64,000 nucleotides of DNA from Parasulfuritortus cantonensis (GTDB taxonomy: Bacteria; Pseudomonadota; Gammaproteobacteria; Burkholderiales; Thiobacillaceae), in assembly GCF_004337445.1 (NCBI RefSeq), contig NZ_SJZB01000012.1:16466-80465 (forward strand), in the 5' to 3' direction. Below the pieces are notes generated by a model. That model searched no databases. It was not told where the DNA came from and saw only the letters and a program-made list of their open reading frames with translations. Of the stretch, positions 1 through 9,810 are shown piece after piece. Every line of letters starts with the position of its first letter. The first letter of the stretch is position 1. A program made the position numbers and the translations under genes.

Positions 1-248
1 TTCTGCTGCTTCGCCTTTTCGCCGTTCATCATGGCCAGCAGTACCGAGACGGTCGGATAGGCGATGACGTGCAGGGTGATGGTGTCGAGACCGACCGGAT
101 GGCCGAGGGCGTAGCCCAGGTAGGCGAACGACGGGATCGCCGCGGCCACCACCGCCGCCCAGTAGTTCGACAGCTTGGCGCGGCGGCCGATGCCGTACAG
201 CAGGGCGGTCAGGAGCATGCCGCCGAACATCGTGATAAGTAGGCTCAT
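1..248 (-). CDS. small membrane protein downstream of ccoG (partial, C-terminus off window)
   Basis: The ATG at 248 overlaps the ccoG stop by 4 bases (ATGA), so it is the last visible gene of the cbb3 oxidase operon and probably translationally coupled. About 82 residues are visible. They show three hydrophobic stretches (near residues 1-20, 30-50 and 58-75) ending in a charged tail (NGEKAKQQ). The multi-helix layout does not look like CcoH/FixH, which has one N-terminal helix and a periplasmic domain. I do not recognise the family. A role in oxidase assembly or membrane anchoring is inferred only from position. Confidence 0.7.
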   Translation of the reverse strand, partial: MSLLITMFGGMLLTALLYGIGRRAKLSNYWAAVVAAAIPSFAYLGYALGHPVGLDTITLHVIAYPTVSVLLAMMNGEKAKQQ

Positions 249-1672
249 TGTTCGTGCCGGGTGAAGAAGTGGACAGGATCGGTCACGCTCTCACCCTTGC
301 TGTCGGTGATCACGAATTCGAACTGGTGCAGTTGCTCGGCTTGGTCCGGCGGCAGCTTGACGCTGGCCTGGACGATCACGCTGCGGCCGTTGCGGACCGG
401 CACCTGGGCGAAGTTGCCAAGGTCGAGGGCACCCTCGGGCAGGCCACGGGCGGCGATGCGGTAGGTCTCCTCGTGGCCCGAGATGTTGGTCAGGCGGATC
501 TGGTAGCGGTTGCGGATGCTGCCGTCGGAGAGGGTGACGTAGAGCGGCGAGCGGATCTGCTGGATGCTGTGCTCGTAGCTGGCGCGGTGGTCGATGTCAT
601 AGAACAGGTAGGCGGTCATCAGGACGATGGCCAGGCCCCAGCCGATCACCTTGAGGCGCTTCCAGTCCAGGAACGGCTCGACCGGGGCCGGGCTGTTCAG
701 GTTGACCTCGGAGTCGTAGCGCACCAGGCCGCGCGGGTAGCCCATCTTGTCCATGATGGTGTTGCAGGCGTCGACGCACAGGCCGCAGGAGATGCAGGTG
801 TATTGCAGGCCGTTGCGGATGTCGATGCCGACCGGGCAGACCTGCACGCAGAGGCCGCAGTCGATGCAGTCGCCGTAGCCGGCATAGCGGCGGTCGTCGT
901 AGCCGCGCAGGCCGGGGCGGGCGGCCGCGCGGCCCAGCTCGCGTTCGCCGCGGCCGCGTTCGTAATGCACGGTCAGGGTCTCCGCGTCGTACATGGCGCT
1001 CTGGAAGCGGCCGTACGGGCAGATGAAGGTGCAAACGTGCTCGCGCAGGGTGGAGGCGGCGAGGTAGGTCGAGGCGGTCAGGGCGATGACGGTGATGTAG
1101 GCCGCCGGCGCCGCCTGGCCGGTGAAGAAGTGGGCGATCAGGTCCGGGGCGTAGCCGAAGTAGAGCACGAAGGTCATGGCGGTCCAGAAGGACAGCAGCA
1201 CGAAGGCCAGCTTCGTCGCGCCGAGCTTGAGCAGCTTCTCGCGGTCGGACCAGGGCAGGCGGTGCAGGCGCAGGCGGGACGGCCGTTCGCCCTGGAACCA
1301 GTGCTCCAGCCAGGTGAAGGCGTCGGTCCACAGGGTCTGGAAGCAGAAGTAGCCGCAGAATGCCCGCCCGGCCAGGGCGGTGATGAAGAACAGCACGGCG
1401 GCGGCGATGAACAGCAGCATCGACAGCCAGAACACGTCTTGCGGATAGACGGTCAGGCCGAACAACATGTAACGGCGGCCGGGGATGTCGAACAGGATCG
1501 CCTGCGAGGGGGCGCCGGGACGGTCCCAGGGCAGCCACGGCAACAGGAAGTAGACCGAAAAGCCGAGCAGCAGGATGGCGGTCTTGAAGGTGCGGAAGGG
1601 CCCCTTGATCGAGCGCGTCATGATCGGGGCGCGCTTGAAGTAGAGTTCCTGGCCTTGAGCTTGCGTGTTCAC
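245..1672 (-). CDS. ccoG: cbb3 oxidase accessory polyferredoxin CcoG (FixG/RdxA)
   Basis: A 475-residue membrane polyferredoxin. Family members reduce copper for insertion into the cbb3 oxidase CuB site. Transmembrane helices lie near residues 32-48, 80-100, 153-175 and 190-207, with a fifth near 343-360. Cys pairs CGYFC (106-110) and CTFICP (214-219) flank the membrane part. Two 4Fe-4S motifs follow, CIDCGLCVQVCP (269-280) and CISCGLCVDAC (293-303). The C-terminal 100 residues resemble the Ig-like FixG domain. Length and motif order are normal for the family. It sits 88 bases after ccoP in the same direction. Confidence 0.95.
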   Translation of the reverse strand: MNTQAQGQELYFKRAPIMTRSIKGPFRTFKTAILLLGFSVYFLLPWLPWDRPGAPSQAILFDIPGRRYMLFGLTVYPQDVFWLSMLLFIAAAVLFFITALAGRAFCGYFCFQTLWTDAFTWLEHWFQGERPSRLRLHRLPWSDREKLLKLGATKLAFVLLSFWTAMTFVLYFGYAPDLIAHFFTGQAAPAAYITVIALTASTYLAASTLREHVCTFICPYGRFQSAMYDAETLTVHYERGRGERELGRAAARPGLRGYDDRRYAGYGDCIDCGLCVQVCPVGIDIRNGLQYTCISCGLCVDACNTIMDKMGYPRGLVRYDSEVNLNSPAPVEPFLDWKRLKVIGWGLAIVLMTAYLFYDIDHRASYEHSIQQIRSPLYVTLSDGSIRNRYQIRLTNISGHEETYRIAARGLPEGALDLGNFAQVPVRNGRSVIVQASVKLPPDQAEQLHQFEFVITDSKGESVTDPVHFFTRHEQ

Positions 1673-1760
1673 AGTGTTTCCTGATTCGATCCTGCAATGG
1701 AAAAGCCCCGGCGAGCCGGGGCTTCAACCTCAACCGGGACGGCCCGATCGTCGCTGCGGC

Positions 1761-2681
1761 TTACTTGCCACCGCCCAGTTCATGGACGTAGACCGTCAAG
1801 AGCTTGATCTGTTCCGGCTTCAGGCGACCTTCCCAGGTCGGCATCACGCCGCGGTTGAGACCGCCGGTGATGACCTTCTCGACTTCCGCCACCTTGCCGG
1901 CCTGGTCGCTGGCGCCGGGCACGTTGGCCCACAGCCAGACCTTGTCGGTCAGGTTGGCGGAGCCGATGTCCTGGCGGCCCTTGGCGTCGTTGCCGTGGCA
2001 GTAGAAGCAGGCCGCGGTGTGGGAGTGGAACAACTGGTTGCCGAGGGCCGCCTTGGCCGGATCGGCCTTCTCGCCGGACAGGGAGAGGACGTAGTTGGCC
2101 AGCTCCTCGATCTGGGCCGGGTCGAGCGCCTCGGCGAAGGGCGGCATGTAGCCGTGGCGGCCCTTGGTGATGGTTTCCTGGATCTTGTCGTAGGTACCGC
2201 CGTAGATCCAGTTGTCGTCGGTCAGGTTCGGGTAGGAACCGATCTTGCCGCCGCCGCCGCTCTGGTGGCAGGCGGCGCAGTTGTCGGCGAACAGGGGCTT
2301 GCCGGCCGAGACGACGAAGCTGGACAGTTCCGGGTCCTTGCTGATCTTGTCGTAGGGCAGGCTGGCCAGCTTGTCGAAATAGGGCTTCTGCAGGGCGGCC
2401 GCCTCTTCGGTCTCCTTGAGCAGCTTGGCGCGGGTGTTCCAGTGCCAGGTTTCGGTCTGCCCTTCGGAGTTGGTGTACTCGATCTTGCCGAAGACGCCGG
2501 GCAGGAAGCTCTTGCCGATCGGCCAGGACGGGTAGATCAGCCAGTAGGTGATCGCGAACACGATGGTGGCGTAGAAGCCCCAGATCCACCAGTTCGGCAG
2601 CGGGTTGTTGAATTCCTGCAGGGTTTCGTCCCAGACGTGACCGGTGGTCTGGGGGCCTTGGGTTTGGGCGTTTTCAGCCAT
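1761..2681 (-). CDS. ccoP: cbb3-type cytochrome c oxidase subunit III, dihaem CcoP
   Basis: A 306-residue subunit that carries electrons to the CcoO/CcoN catalytic pair. It has a membrane anchor near residues 31-50, then two class I cytochrome c domains with haem motifs CAACH (135-139) and CFYCH (225-229). The Met ligand of the first haem is in the YMPPF motif near 179. The start ATG lies 8 bases inside the end of ccoQ, a typical coupled overlap. Only one N-terminal helix is present, as in the shorter CcoP form. Confidence 0.95.
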   Translation of the reverse strand: MAENAQTQGPQTTGHVWDETLQEFNNPLPNWWIWGFYATIVFAITYWLIYPSWPIGKSFLPGVFGKIEYTNSEGQTETWHWNTRAKLLKETEEAAALQKPYFDKLASLPYDKISKDPELSSFVVSAGKPLFADNCAACHQSGGGGKIGSYPNLTDDNWIYGGTYDKIQETITKGRHGYMPPFAEALDPAQIEELANYVLSLSGEKADPAKAALGNQLFHSHTAACFYCHGNDAKGRQDIGSANLTDKVWLWANVPGASDQAGKVAEVEKVITGGLNRGVMPTWEGRLKPEQIKLLTVYVHELGGGK

Positions 2682-2868
2682 TGGACTTGTCCTTCGTTTC
2701 TTGATCCAGATCGTCGTCTAGAAAAGGAATGTTCTTAGGTTCTTCCATGCGTGCGGCGCGCTTCTTGTCACCCGCGTAGACCCACCACACGATCAGGCAG
2801 AAGGTGACGAAGAAGATGATCAGCCCGATCGGTTTCGCATTCTCCGGTCGGGCCAGCCACGCCAGCAT
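2674..2868 (-). CDS. ccoQ: cbb3 oxidase subunit IV, CcoQ
   Basis: A 64-residue single-helix protein. The hydrophobic span near residues 13-31 (ending WWVY) is followed by a basic then acidic tail, the usual CcoQ layout. CcoQ stabilises the assembled cbb3 complex. The ATG at 2868 shares one base with the ccoO stop (TGATG), and the gene's own end overlaps ccoP by 8 bases. Recognition rests on position between ccoO and ccoP, size and topology, because CcoQ sequences are poorly conserved. Confidence 0.88.
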   Translation of the reverse strand: MLAWLARPENAKPIGLIIFFVTFCLIVWWVYAGDKKRAARMEEPKNIPFLDDDLDQETKDKSNG

Positions 2869-3608
2869 CAGCGGTACTTCACCAGGTCTTCGGGCTTCAC
2901 CTTGCTGAAGTCCACCATGGTCCCCAGTACCTGCAGGTAGGCGATCAGCGCGTCGGCCTCGGAGACGAACGAGCGGTCGCCGTCGTAGTTGCCGGCCTGG
3001 GCCTGGGCGACCAGGTTCTCCTGGGCCTTGTCGATGCGCAGCGTGTTGGCCACCTCGGCGCCGAACTGCTTGACGTTGGCCTGGTACTCGGCCTCGGAGG
3101 CCGAGTAGGGCACGCCGACGGTGCGCAGGGCGCGCAGGCGATCGGCGACGTCGGAGTAGTCGAGCGGAGTCTTGGCCAGCCACGGGTAGTTAGGCATCAC
3201 CGACTCGGGCACCACCGAGGTGGGCTGGTTCAAGTGTTGGACATGCCATTCGTTGGAGTACTTGCCGCCGACCCGGGCGAGGTCCGGGCCGGTCCGCTTG
3301 GAACCCCATTGGAAGGGGTGGTCGTACTTGGATTCGGCGGCCAGCGAGTAGTGGCCGTAGCGGAGCTGCTCGTCGCGGAACGGGCGGATCATCTGCGAGT
3401 GGCAGGTGTAGCAGCCCTCGCGCACGAAGATGTCGCGGCCGCGCGATTCGAGCGGGGTGTAGGGGCGGACGCCGGGGACGTCTTCCACCGTGTCCTTGAT
3501 CAGGAACAGCGGGGTGATCTCGACCAGACCGCCGATGCTGATCGCGATCATGGTGCCGATCAGCAGGATGCCGGCGTTGGTTTCCAGGATTTCGTGGCTG
3601 AATTTCAT
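2868..3608 (-). CDS. ccoO: cbb3-type cytochrome c oxidase subunit II, monohaem CcoO
   Basis: A 246-residue monohaem subunit. An N-terminal membrane helix (about 13-35) is followed by a periplasmic cytochrome c domain with haem motif CYTCH at 66-70. The succeeding SQMIRPF segment is highly characteristic of CcoO. A Met-containing segment (SVMPNYPW) supplies the distal ligand. It starts 14 bases after ccoN ends and touches ccoQ, so it is part of the ccoNOQP transcription unit. Confidence 0.96.
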   Translation of the reverse strand: MKFSHEILETNAGILLIGTMIAISIGGLVEITPLFLIKDTVEDVPGVRPYTPLESRGRDIFVREGCYTCHSQMIRPFRDEQLRYGHYSLAAESKYDHPFQWGSKRTGPDLARVGGKYSNEWHVQHLNQPTSVVPESVMPNYPWLAKTPLDYSDVADRLRALRTVGVPYSASEAEYQANVKQFGAEVANTLRIDKAQENLVAQAQAGNYDGDRSFVSEADALIAYLQVLGTMVDFSKVKPEDLVKYR

Positions 3609-3622
3609 GTCGTCTTCCTCGG

Positions 3623-5068
<1,446 letters not shown>

Positions 5069-5161
5069 GACACTCCTCCAGGAATTACCTACAGCGTCCG
5101 CGACGCTGGGACGTCGTCGCGGGTTGTAAAGCCGTATGCCGGCGTGACAAATTGACATGCG

Positions 5162-5167
5162 AGTATA
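5162..5167 (-). promoter_or_regulatory. candidate -10 element for ccoNOQP
   Basis: TATACT on the minus strand, about 95 bases before the ccoN start, in the gap between the SCO gene and ccoN. The hexamer 17 bases upstream (TGCGAG) is a poor -35, which would fit an activator-dependent promoter. I could not find a convincing FNR/Anr palindrome, so regulation is left open. Confidence 0.3.
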
Positions 5168-5212
5168 GGCCGAAACTGCGGCCACTCGCAAGGTCCGGTG
5201 CCGGGTGGCGGG

Positions 5213-5803
5213 CTATTCCCGCAACAGGAGGGTCAGATCGTGGGCGATCTCCTCGGGCGCTTGCGCATAAGGCTGGAAAAGGCGCATCCGGCCCTGGCGA
5301 TCGAGCACGTAGCTGCCCGCCGTATGGTCGACCAGATAGTCGTCCGCGCCCGGCTCGACGTGCTTGCTGTAGTGGACCCGGAACTCCCGGGCGGCGGCGG
5401 CGACCGCTTCCCGGCTGCCGGTCAGGCCCAGGAAGGACGGCTGGAAGTAGGGCACGTACTGCTTCAGGATCTCCGGGGTGTCGCGTTCCGGGTCGACGCT
5501 CACGAACAATACCTGGACCTGGGCGGCGTCCGCCGGCGCCATCCGCTTGAAGGCGGCGGCGAGGTCGGCCAGGGTGGTCGGGCAGACGTCCGGGCAGTGC
5601 GTGTAGCCGAAGAACAACACCACCAACTTGCCGCGGAAGTCGGCCAGGCTGCGCGGTACGCCGTTGTGGTCGGTGAGTTCCAGGTGACGCCCGAAATCGG
5701 CGCCGGTGATGTCGGTGGCCTTGAAATCGCTGCGCTTGCCGGGTCCGCAGGCCGCCAGCAGGGCCAGGAACACCAGGCCGAGCAGGCCACGCAGGCGCAT
5801 CAT
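5213..5803 (-). CDS. SCO1/SenC/PrrC-family copper chaperone lipoprotein
   Basis: A 196-residue thioredoxin-fold protein of the SCO family, which helps load copper into haem-copper oxidases. An N-terminal hydrophobic signal ends in LLAAC, a lipobox with Cys19, so the protein is probably membrane-tethered in the periplasm. The copper motif CPDVC (Cys70, Cys74) and the distal His160 (VDHTAG) are all present. The ATG overlaps the stop of the upstream Rrf2 regulator by 4 bases. The cbb3 operon follows 145 bases downstream on the same strand, supporting a role in oxidase assembly. Confidence 0.93.
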   Translation of the reverse strand: MMRLRGLLGLVFLALLAACGPGKRSDFKATDITGADFGRHLELTDHNGVPRSLADFRGKLVVLFFGYTHCPDVCPTTLADLAAAFKRMAPADAAQVQVLFVSVDPERDTPEILKQYVPYFQPSFLGLTGSREAVAAAAREFRVHYSKHVEPGADDYLVDHTAGSYVLDRQGRMRLFQPYAQAPEEIAHDLTLLLRE

Positions 5804-6258
5804 GCCGCCGGCAGGGCGGCGGCGGGCAGGTCGGCCAGACGGTACTTGCCGGTCTGCACGGCCTTGGCCAGGTCCTCCAAGTGCATGTCATTCATCATGG
5901 CGATGATCTTGTTCTTGACCGGCTTCCACTTGAAATGCATGGGACAGGCGGTTTCGTCGCTGCATTCCTTGAGGCCGAGGATGCAACTCTTGGTGAAATC
6001 GGGACCCTCGGTGAGCAGGAGCACCTGCATCAGGGTCGTGCGGTGCATGCCCTCGCGCAGGCAGAAACCGCCCAAACGGCCGCGAAACGAGTCGAGCAGG
6101 CCGTGCTTGCAGAGGCTCTGCAAGATCTTGGCCAGATAGGCGGCGGGCACGTTCAGGCGCTCGGCAATATCGCGGTTGAGCACCGGTTCGCCCGGGGCTT
6201 GCGTGGCGATATAGATGAGGGCCTGAATCGCGTACTGACTCGTGCGCGACAAAACCAT
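5800..6258 (-). CDS. Rrf2-family transcriptional regulator, probable Fe-S sensor
   Basis: A 152-residue Rrf2 protein. The N-terminal winged helix-turn-helix spans about residues 2-70 (SRTSQYAIQALIYIA start; NVPAAYLAKILQSL recognition region; GRLGGFCL wing). Three cysteines at 92, 99 and 105 match the ligand positions of IscR/NsrR-type members that sense Fe-S status, NO or redox. An AAGGA ribosome site precedes the ATG. It is translationally coupled to the SCO gene and lies just before the cbb3 operon, so respiratory or copper targets are plausible. IscR and NsrR cannot be told apart here. Confidence 0.88.
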   Translation of the reverse strand: MVLSRTSQYAIQALIYIATQAPGEPVLNRDIAERLNVPAAYLAKILQSLCKHGLLDSFRGRLGGFCLREGMHRTTLMQVLLLTEGPDFTKSCILGLKECSDETACPMHFKWKPVKNKIIAMMNDMHLEDLAKAVQTGKYRLADLPAAALPAA

Positions 6259-6287
6259 TTCGTTTCCTTCAGGAGTTTTTTGTCCGA

Positions 6288-6293
6288 ATTATA
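6288..6293 (-). promoter_or_regulatory. candidate -10 element for the Rrf2-SCO unit
   Basis: A perfect TATAAT on the minus strand, 30 bases before the Rrf2 start, in the 74-base gap after bioD. The -35 region 17 bases upstream (CTAGGC) is weak. Autoregulation by the Rrf2 protein is common in this family, but I see no clear operator. Confidence 0.45.
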
Positions 6294-6332
6294 ACGAGGT
6301 TACGCTTTTTGCCTAGAGGCCAGGCGCGAATT

Positions 6333-7025
6333 TCAGAGGCTGTCCAGCCAGGCCGAGAAGCGGCGCGGCGGCAGCACGCGGGCCGCCTGCTCGGGATCGG
6401 CCGCCGGCAGGTGCGGGATCACCGCCAGGCAGGGGGCCGGCAGGCGCGCCTCCAGGGTGGCCAGGTTTTCCTCGAATACCGGCATGTCGGGGGCGACCCG
6501 GTTGGCCACCCAACCAGCCAGCCGGAGCCCACGCGCCGCGACCGCCTCGGCGGTCAGCAGGGCGTGGTTTATGCAGCCCAGGCGCATGCCGACGACGAGG
6601 ATCACCGGCAGGCCCAGGGCGACGGCGAGGTCGGCGCTGTCCCGGCGCGCGTCGAGGGGCACCCGGAAGCCGCCGGCGCCTTCCACGACGATCCAGTCGG
6701 CCAGGCCGGCAAGCGCCTCGTAGGCCTCGACGATGCGCGGGATCTCGATGCGCACGCCCTTGCGCTCGGCGGCGATGTGGGGGGCGATCGGTTCCCTGAA
6801 CAGGTAGGGGTTGACCAGGTCGGCCGGGGCCGGCACCGAGGCCGCACGGGTCAGGGCCAGCACGTCCTCGTTCTGCCACCTGCCGTCCACCTGCTCGGCA
6901 CCGGCGGCGATCGGCTTCATGCCGAGGGCGCGCAGGCCCAGTTGGCGCATGGCGACGAGCAGGGTGGCGCTGACCAGGGTCTTGCCCACCTCGGTGTCGG
7001 TACCCGTGACGAACAGCCCGGCCAT
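6333..7025 (-). CDS. bioD: dethiobiotin synthetase BioD
   Basis: A 230-residue ATP-dependent enzyme that closes the ureido ring of 7,8-diaminopelargonic acid to make dethiobiotin, the substrate of BioB. The P-loop GTDTEVGKT is at residues 7-15. The segment VEGAGGFRVPL is the conserved substrate-binding region. The longer open frame is not used: the ATG at 7025 shares one base with the bioC stop (TGATG). It is the last gene of the biotin operon. No bioA is in the window, so the preceding aminotransferase step must be encoded elsewhere. Confidence 0.95.
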   Translation of the reverse strand: MAGLFVTGTDTEVGKTLVSATLLVAMRQLGLRALGMKPIAAGAEQVDGRWQNEDVLALTRAASVPAPADLVNPYLFREPIAPHIAAERKGVRIEIPRIVEAYEALAGLADWIVVEGAGGFRVPLDARRDSADLAVALGLPVILVVGMRLGCINHALLTAEAVAARGLRLAGWVANRVAPDMPVFEENLATLEARLPAPCLAVIPHLPAADPEQAARVLPPRRFSAWLDSL

Positions 7026-7921
7026 CAGCGCAATCCCATCTGGCGTTGCTCGATCTTCAGCTGGATGACCTTGCGGCCGTCCTCCCAGTGCGCCTTGTCG
7101 CCCACCCAGGCGTGGCCGTAGACCACCTCGTAGGTGGCCGGCAGGCGGCCGTCGTGCCGGAAGGCTTCGTAGTTCTCGACCAGCCGGTACCATTCGCGCC
7201 GCCCCATGAGGCCTTGCCGGCGCTCCTCCAGGACGGTATGGGCGCCGATGCCCTTGAGGTCGCGCAGCAGGTCCTTGAGGTCGGCGTAGGTGAGGGTGAG
7301 GTGCTCCATCTCCATCACGGGGTTGGCGAAGCCGGCGTGGACCAGGGCGTCGCCGACGTCGTGCATGTCGATGAAACGGTTGACGTGGCCGTGGCCGTCG
7401 AGGCCGGCGAAGGCCGCGCGCAGTTCCTTCAGGGTATCGGGGCCGAGGCTGGCGAACAGGACCAGGCCGCCCGGCCGCAGTACCCGGCGTACCTCGCGGA
7501 ACATGGTTTCCGGGTCGTCCAGCCATTGCATGGCCAGGCTGGACCAGACCAGGTCGCAGCTGTCCGCCGCCAGGGGCAGGCTGGTCATGTCGGCGCACAC
7601 CATGGGGGCCGCGGCGGAACTGCCGCCGAACAGGCGCCCGAGCAAGGACGGTTTCGGCCGTCGCCGGCGCGCCTCGACCAGCATGGCGTGGGCGAGGTCG
7701 AGGCCGACCAGTTCGGCCTTCGGGTAGCGCCGGTCCAGGAGCGGCAGGGCGAAGCCGGTGCCGCAACCGGCGTCCAGGATGCGTGCCGGCGCCAGCTTGA
7801 TCATGTCCAGGCGTTCGTCCAGGCGCCGGCAGACCTCCTGCTGCAGGAAGGCGGAGGCGTCGTAGCCGGAGGCCGCCTGTTCGAAGGAGCGCCGGATGGC
7901 TTGCCTAAGTCTCGAGTTCAT
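7025..7921 (-). CDS. bioC: malonyl-ACP O-methyltransferase BioC
   Basis: A 298-residue class I SAM methyltransferase. BioC methylates malonyl-ACP so that the fatty-acid machinery can build the pimeloyl chain. Motif I is ILDAGCGTGFALPLL, with later motifs at CDLVWSSLAMQWL and LRPGGLVLFASLGPDTL, the last being typical of BioC. The ATG at 7921 lies 17 bases inside the end of bioH, consistent with coupled translation. Operon position between bioH and bioD secures the call. Confidence 0.94.
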   Translation of the reverse strand: MNSRLRQAIRRSFEQAASGYDASAFLQQEVCRRLDERLDMIKLAPARILDAGCGTGFALPLLDRRYPKAELVGLDLAHAMLVEARRRRPKPSLLGRLFGGSSAAAPMVCADMTSLPLAADSCDLVWSSLAMQWLDDPETMFREVRRVLRPGGLVLFASLGPDTLKELRAAFAGLDGHGHVNRFIDMHDVGDALVHAGFANPVMEMEHLTLTYADLKDLLRDLKGIGAHTVLEERRQGLMGRREWYRLVENYEAFRHDGRLPATYEVVYGHAWVGDKAHWEDGRKVIQLKIEQRQMGLR

Positions 7922-8648
7922 CCAGGAATCCTCGCAGTTGGGTGACAAACCAGTCCGGATGGGACAGGAATGGGGCATGCGCGGCGCGCGGATGGCAGGC
8001 CAGGCGGGCGTCCGGGATGGCCTCGGCCAGCCAGGCGGCGGCGCCGGCCGGGCACAGGTTGTCGTGCTCGCCGTGCAGCACCAGGGTCGGGCAGGCGATC
8101 CGGGACGCTTCGGCGCGCAGGTCGACGGCGCGCAACAGGGCGAGGCCGTCGGCGAGCACGCCGGGGGCCGGCTCGCCGCGCGCGAATACGGTCTCGCGCA
8201 GGCGGCCGACGGTCGCGCGGGCGTCGTCGCCACCGCGCGCCTGCAGGGACAGGAAGCGCAGCAGGGTGCCGCGGTAGTCGCTGGCCAGGGCCTCGGCGAA
8301 GCCGGCCAGGACCTCCGGCGCGAGGCCATGCGGCCAGTCGGCCCGGCTGACGAAGGCCGGGTTGGTGGCGACCAGGACCAGGCCGGCGACCTGGTCCGGG
8401 TGGCGGGCGGCCCAGGCCAGCGCCGCCATGCCGCCCATCGACCAGCCGACCACAACGCGGCGGCCCGGGTGGCCGGCTGCGAGCGCGTCGGCCAGGCCGG
8501 CCGCATCGTAGGGCGTCACCGTCGCCACGGTGCCGTAGCCGGGCAGCTCGGGCTGCGCCACGGCGCGGTTGTCGAGCCGGCTGGCGACCTCGTTCCAGAT
8601 GCCGCCGTGCAGGCCCCAGCCGTGCAGCAGGATCACCGGCAGGCTCAT
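7905..8648 (-). CDS. bioH: pimeloyl-[ACP] methyl ester esterase BioH
   Basis: A 247-residue alpha/beta hydrolase that removes the methyl group added by BioC, releasing pimeloyl-ACP. It begins with LPVILLHGWGLHGGIW (oxyanion region). The nucleophile elbow is GWSMGG, the acid is in HGEHDNLCP and the catalytic His in AAHAPFLSHP. The ATG at 8648 overlaps the bioF stop by 4 bases. The gene ends within the start of bioC. This is the BioH-type rather than BioG- or BioV-type gatekeeper. Confidence 0.94.
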   Translation of the reverse strand: MSLPVILLHGWGLHGGIWNEVASRLDNRAVAQPELPGYGTVATVTPYDAAGLADALAAGHPGRRVVVGWSMGGMAALAWAARHPDQVAGLVLVATNPAFVSRADWPHGLAPEVLAGFAEALASDYRGTLLRFLSLQARGGDDARATVGRLRETVFARGEPAPGVLADGLALLRAVDLRAEASRIACPTLVLHGEHDNLCPAGAAAWLAEAIPDARLACHPRAAHAPFLSHPDWFVTQLRGFLDELET

Positions 8649-9796
8649 GCCAGCTCCGCCAGGGCCGCGACCAGGCGGTCGACGTCGGCCTCGTCGTGGC
8701 CGGCCGAGAGCGAGATGCGCAGGCGCGCCGTGCCCTCGGGCACGGTCGGCGGGCGGATCGCCGGACACAGGATGGCGCGCTCGGCCAGGCCGTCGGCGAG
8801 GCGCAGCGCTTCGCGGTTGCCCCCCACCAGGAGGGGCTGGATTGCCGTCTCCGAAGGCAGCAGCGACCAGGGCAGGCCGGCGGCGCCGGCCTTCAGGCGG
8901 GCGATCAGCCGGGCCAGGTGGCGACGCCGCGCCGGCTCGCCGGCAATCAGGGCCAGGCTGGCCGACGCGGCGGCGGCGAGCATGGGCGGGGTGGCGGTCG
9001 TGTAGACGTAGGTGCGCGCCTTGTTGACCAGCCATTCGATCAAGTCTGCGGAGCCCGCCACGCAGGCCCCAGAGACACCGGCCGCCTTGCCGAGGGTGGC
9101 CAGGTAGATCAGGCGGGCGTCCGGCCGGGTGATGCCGTAGTGCTCGAGGATGCCGCGGCCACCGGCGCCGAGGACGCCGAAGCCGTGCGCGTCGTCGAGA
9201 TACAGCCAGGCGTCGTAGCGCTGCGCCAGGGCGAGCAGTTCCGGTACCGGGGCGAGGTCGCCGTCCATGCTGAACACGGCGTCGCAGGCGATCAGCTTGT
9301 CCTGCGCCGTGCTCGCGCGCAGCAGCTGTTCCAGGTGGTCGAGGTCGTTGTGCCGGTAGCGCTGGTGGTCGGCGCGCGAGAGGCGGGCGGCGTCGACCAG
9401 GGAGGCGTGGTTGAGCTTGTCGGCGAACACGGCGCCGTGGCGGTCGACCAGGGCGCCGACCACGCCCAGGTTGGCCATGTAGCCGGTCGCGAAAAGCAGG
9501 CCGGCGGGCAGGCCGACGAACCCGGCCAGTTCGTGCTCCAGCCTGTCGTGCAGGGCATGGTGGCCGGTGACCAGGTGGGCGGCCCCCGCCCCGGTGCCGA
9601 CTTCGGCGGCGGCCGCCCGGGCCGCCTCGGCGAGGGCCGGGTGGCCGGCCAGGCCGAGATAGTCGTTGCTGGCGAAGGACAGGTAGTCGCGGCCGTCGAT
9701 CCTGACCCGGCTACCCTGGGGTCCGTCGAGGACGCGCCGGCGCCGGCGCAGGCCGAGCCGGTCCAGCTCGGCGAGCCGGGCCGCGAGGTCCATCAT
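8645..9796 (-). CDS. bioF: 8-amino-7-oxononanoate synthase BioF
   Basis: A 383-residue PLP enzyme that condenses pimeloyl-ACP with L-alanine to give 8-amino-7-oxononanoate. Conserved blocks are SFASNDYLGLAGHP, the CDAVFSMDGDLAP region, YLDDAHGFGVLG and the PLP-lysine motif TLGKAAGVSGA. Two adjacent ATG codons (9796, 9793) are possible starts with only a weak GGGG ribosome site. The frame further upstream overlaps bioB and is rejected. It lies 14 bases after bioB. Confidence 0.95.
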   Translation of the reverse strand: MMDLAARLAELDRLGLRRRRRVLDGPQGSRVRIDGRDYLSFASNDYLGLAGHPALAEAARAAAAEVGTGAGAAHLVTGHHALHDRLEHELAGFVGLPAGLLFATGYMANLGVVGALVDRHGAVFADKLNHASLVDAARLSRADHQRYRHNDLDHLEQLLRASTAQDKLIACDAVFSMDGDLAPVPELLALAQRYDAWLYLDDAHGFGVLGAGGRGILEHYGITRPDARLIYLATLGKAAGVSGACVAGSADLIEWLVNKARTYVYTTATPPMLAAAASASLALIAGEPARRRHLARLIARLKAGAAGLPWSLLPSETAIQPLLVGGNREALRLADGLAERAILCPAIRPPTVPEGTARLRISLSAGHDEADVDRLVAALAELA

Positions 9797-9810
9797 GGCG
9801 GCTGCCCCGG

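Noticed and set aside
248..1684. 478-codon open frame on the plus strand opposite ccoG
   Set aside because: A shadow of ccoG: high GC makes long antisense frames, the product is low-complexity Val/Gly/Ala-rich, and it has no ribosome site or family motifs.
5100..5200. FNR/Anr box before ccoN
   Set aside because: I looked for TTGAT-N4-ATCAA in the ccoN upstream region and saw no acceptable match; only isolated half-site-like bases.
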